A DNA stretch of 64,000 nt from assembly GCF_900104725.1 (NCBI RefSeq), contig NZ_LT629758.1, positions 10,086,001 to 10,150,000 of the forward strand. The letters are read 5' to 3'. Numbering within the stretch: the first letter of the stretch is position 1; each line of letters starts with the position of its first letter. The notes below the pieces were generated by a model that was not told where the DNA came from, searched no databases, and worked only from the letters and a program-made list of their open reading frames with translations. The stretch comes from Actinoplanes derwentensis (GTDB lineage Bacteria; Actinomycetota; Actinomycetes; Mycobacteriales; Micromonosporaceae). Below, in pieces: positions 62,701 to 64,000 of the stretch. The translations under genes and the position numbers were made by a program.

Positions 62701-64000
62701 GGCGGCGCTGGCGGCCCGGCACTCCAGTGCCGACGTGCACCTCTACGCCGTCGACTGCGGTAACGGGGCGTTGCTGCCGTTGGCTGGTCTGCCGCACTGC
62801 GGTGCGGTGGTGGACCGGCTGCAGACCGAGCGTCTGGATCGCATGCTGACCTGGTTGAACAGCGAGCTGACCCGTCGGCAGGCGCTGTTTGGCGAGCAGG
62901 GTGTGGCGGACCTGGCGGAGCAGCGCCGTAACGCCCCCGCCGACCAGCGCCTGCCGCACATAGTGCTGCTGATGGACCGATTCGAGGTATTCGAACGGGA
63001 TTTCGCCACCTACGACAACGGTAGTTACCTGGACCGGCTGACCCGGGTGCTGCGCGACGGCGCCGGGGTGGGGGTACACGTCGTGCTCGCCGGTGACAAG
63101 GTGCTCGGTTCGGGCCGGTTCGCCGGAGCCACCGAGGAGAAGTTGATCCTGCGTCTCAACGACCGCAGCGACTACTCGCTGCTCGGCCTGAACCTGCGCG
63201 AGGTTCCACCGGAGCTGGGCCCGGGCCGAGCGCTGCGAATGGCCGACCACGCCGAGGCACAGATCGCCGTTCTCGGCCCGGACATCAGCGGGCAGGGCCA
63301 GGCAGCGGCCCTCGTCGAGGGTGCCCGGCAGATCACCGCCCGGGACGCCGGAGTGCCGTCACATGCCCGGCCCCGCCGGTTCGCGGCGCTGCCGGAGCTG
63401 ATCGGGTACGCCGAGATGCGCCGGATGCTGCCGACGGAGGGCAAGCCACTGACCGCGACCGTCGGTGTCGGGGGTGACGACATGGTCCCTCTCGGACCGG
63501 ACTTCGCCGACATCCCCACCTTCGCGATCGGTGGCCCGCCGAGGTCCGGGCGCAGCACCGCGCTGCTGTCGGTGGCCCGGACGCTGCTGGCGAACGGCAC
63601 CGGTCTGATCGTGATCGCGCCGCGCCGTTCCCCGCTGCGTGACCTGGCCGGGCAGCCGGGGGTCACAGCAGTGGTGACCGATGCCGGGGTCGCCGCGGTG
63701 GACTTCCGGAAGCTGCTGAAGAGCATTCCGGAGGAGACCGGCACGGTGGTGATCGACGACGCCGAACTGCTGGCGCAGTCCGACATCGACGGTGACCTGA
63801 ACACCCTCGCCCGGGGAGCAGCGGGTAACGGCTGGGGTCTCGCAGTGGCCGGCAACGCCGAGGCGTTGAGTCTCGGCCTGGCCGGCTGGCTGACCCAGCT
63901 CAAACGGAACCGGGCCGGTCTGCTGATCGCACCGCAGAGCATCACCGACGGTGACCTGATCGGAATGCGGATCCCGCGGGGCATCGTCGGGCAGACGGCC
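59720..64000 (+). CDS. eccC: Type VII secretion ATPase EccC (FtsK/SpoIIIE), 3' end beyond window
   Basis: 1427 codons without a stop; the gene runs off the right edge. A ubiquitin-like (YukD) domain (about 1-75) and FHA-like beta domain (about 85-170) precede two TM helices (about 223-263). Then three FtsK-type ATPase domains: D1 with Walker A GTTGAGKS (641-648) and Walker B VIDEF (D751-E752); D2 with GSGRSGRS (980-987); D3 with GGPPRSGRST (1271-1280). D2 and D3 have Arg (986, 1278) in place of the Walker A Lys, so only D1 looks fully catalytic, as known for EccC proteins. GGGAGGAGG precedes the ATG. The translocation motor for the WXG100-like protein. Confidence 0.93.
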   Translation, partial: MRLNVSLVSEDSPTAEPLVVEAEPGTSVRAFAAELAEAVGGSPGTLFHGATPLDPRMSLAEARLGAGAELGLNRPARSSAGRSGAVEVRLVSGPGAGGIVLLPPGEYEIGGAATCRVRLPGEVPPVAARLLVTVDRTVEVTAVSATEMDGVTLEGTTEWPAGRQLAIGGILLELATGVPARAPLTRAADGFTWEFNRPPRFFPQIPGGKFRLPAEPVKPEKNHFPLVTLLLTPAIGALVGILATGNWRFIFLALVSPIGALLTQFSSKRRGTQSFAEQMQEHDEKLARVRADIDEAVLEEQRARRYAYPDPAFTGRIATLPGERLWERRRHDDDFLALRVGTCSMPSTVRVEDPALDEHRRVTVPELGQVPVAVDVRAAGVVGVAGSRLTRLAPWLVSQAAVLHSPDDLIICVLTDAGAENRWSWVRWLPHARADGEEAYVRIGTTAESVSRRIAELNRMIAARSAADRQNPAERGAASGEPDILVVFDGARRLRSMPGAITLLRDGPAAGVHVLCLEPEERLLPEECRAVVVSDDTGASVRTATTAQVTGIRADEPDAGWYERAARRMASLGASGDGDETVLPQSARLLDILDLEPPTPDKIAAGWVVRPRSTEAVLGAGMDGRFAIDLVRDGPHALIAGTTGAGKSELLQTLVATLAVANRPDEMTFVLVDYKGGSAFAECEQLPHTVGMVTDLDTHLVERALTSLGAELRRREHVLAAAGASDIIRYQERRARDTSMPPMPRLVLVIDEFASMVRELPDFVTGLVNIAQRGRSLGIHLVLATQRPSGAVTPDIRANTNLRIALRTTDQGESRDIIDAPDAGELSPRTPGRAYARLGYAALLPFQAGRIGGKRPVRGDRADEVRIEITHVDWSRLGDPVPARRGSGTPAGGPADTDLKELVAAVVAATERLGVPRQPSPWLQPLAEVVQWAELPQPAGSVRPGDLGAVAYGIVDLPASQSREALMFDVDRTGHIFFVGSGRSGRSQALRTLAAALAARHSSADVHLYAVDCGNGALLPLAGLPHCGAVVDRLQTERLDRMLTWLNSELTRRQALFGEQGVADLAEQRRNAPADQRLPHIVLLMDRFEVFERDFATYDNGSYLDRLTRVLRDGAGVGVHVVLAGDKVLGSGRFAGATEEKLILRLNDRSDYSLLGLNLREVPPELGPGRALRMADHAEAQIAVLGPDISGQGQAAALVEGARQITARDAGVPSHARPRRFAALPELIGYAEMRRMLPTEGKPLTATVGVGGDDMVPLGPDFADIPTFAIGGPPRSGRSTALLSVARTLLANGTGLIVIAPRRSPLRDLAGQPGVTAVVTDAGVAAVDFRKLLKSIPEETGTVVIDDAELLAQSDIDGDLNTLARGAAGNGWGLAVAGNAEALSLGLAGWLTQLKRNRAGLLIAPQSITDGDLIGMRIPRGIVGQTA

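Noticed and set aside
1..64000. CRISPR arrays, rRNA genes, complete tRNA genes, riboswitches
   Set aside because: No regularly spaced repeats, no rRNA-like sequence and no full tRNA cloverleaf were recognised; only the tRNA-Pro 3' fragment.

Overview
The DNA is uniformly GC-rich, with GTG starts, many 4-base ATGA/GTGA gene overlaps and several apparently leaderless promoters. Gene content includes a type VII secretion EccC, an ECF sigma factor, a GGDEF protein, lgt, and secreted S8 and NucA/NucB enzymes. This points to a filamentous actinomycete; Micromonosporaceae (Actinoplanes-like) is my best guess from protein flavour, not from a search.

Bases 1-21,850 hold an aromatic-catabolism region. 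A TetR regulator (cut by the window edge) faces a ferredoxin reductase, followed by a diguanylate cyclase. An IclR regulator sits beside a divergent one-domain VOC dioxygenase and a fumarylacetoacetate-hydrolase (FAH) family enzyme. A GntR regulator faces a four-gene operon: flavin reductase, flavin-dependent monooxygenase, FAH enzyme and two-domain extradiol-type dioxygenase. Then comes a nine-gene operon (9,810-19,760): signal-less TAXI-like protein, class II aldolase, dienelactone hydrolase, bicupin dioxygenase, three medium-chain dehydrogenases, FAD hydroxylase and aldehyde dehydrogenase. A YhgE/Pip-type membrane exporter and a MarR regulator follow. The operon and the exporter share the same palindromic operator.

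Bases 22,200-36,400 are a genomic island carrying anti-phage genes. A leftward reverse transcriptase-HEPN pair is set back to back with a rightward CBASS operon: CD-NTase, Cap2 (E2-E1), an ISAs1-family insertion with a 10-bp target duplication, a frameshifted Cap5 (HNH-SAVED), and a second CD-NTase. A hypothetical gene, a partial duplicate of the integrase start and a complete tyrosine integrase follow. The island ends at the 3' part of a tRNA-Pro(GGG) gene plus its terminator, which I read as attR. No intact tRNA-Pro is seen in the window, so the left boundary is unresolved.

Bases 37,200-48,630 hold secreted and decaying genes: a ricin-lectin protein with a NucA/NucB nuclease, an S8 protease interrupted by an in-frame TAG, lgt, a STAS protein, a decayed potassium channel next to a 180-bp MITE with a 9-bp target duplication, a response regulator, and a chimeric antiporter pseudogene.

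Bases 48,741-56,158 (minus strand) hold a tightly overlapped operon (ABC ATPase, ABC permease, small membrane protein, macrolide-type glycosyltransferase) and a 1017-residue ATPase regulator. Bases 56,357-64,000 hold an ECF sigma factor, a large Ala/Pro-rich membrane protein, a WXG100-like protein and the start of EccC, i.e. a type VII secretion locus running off the window.
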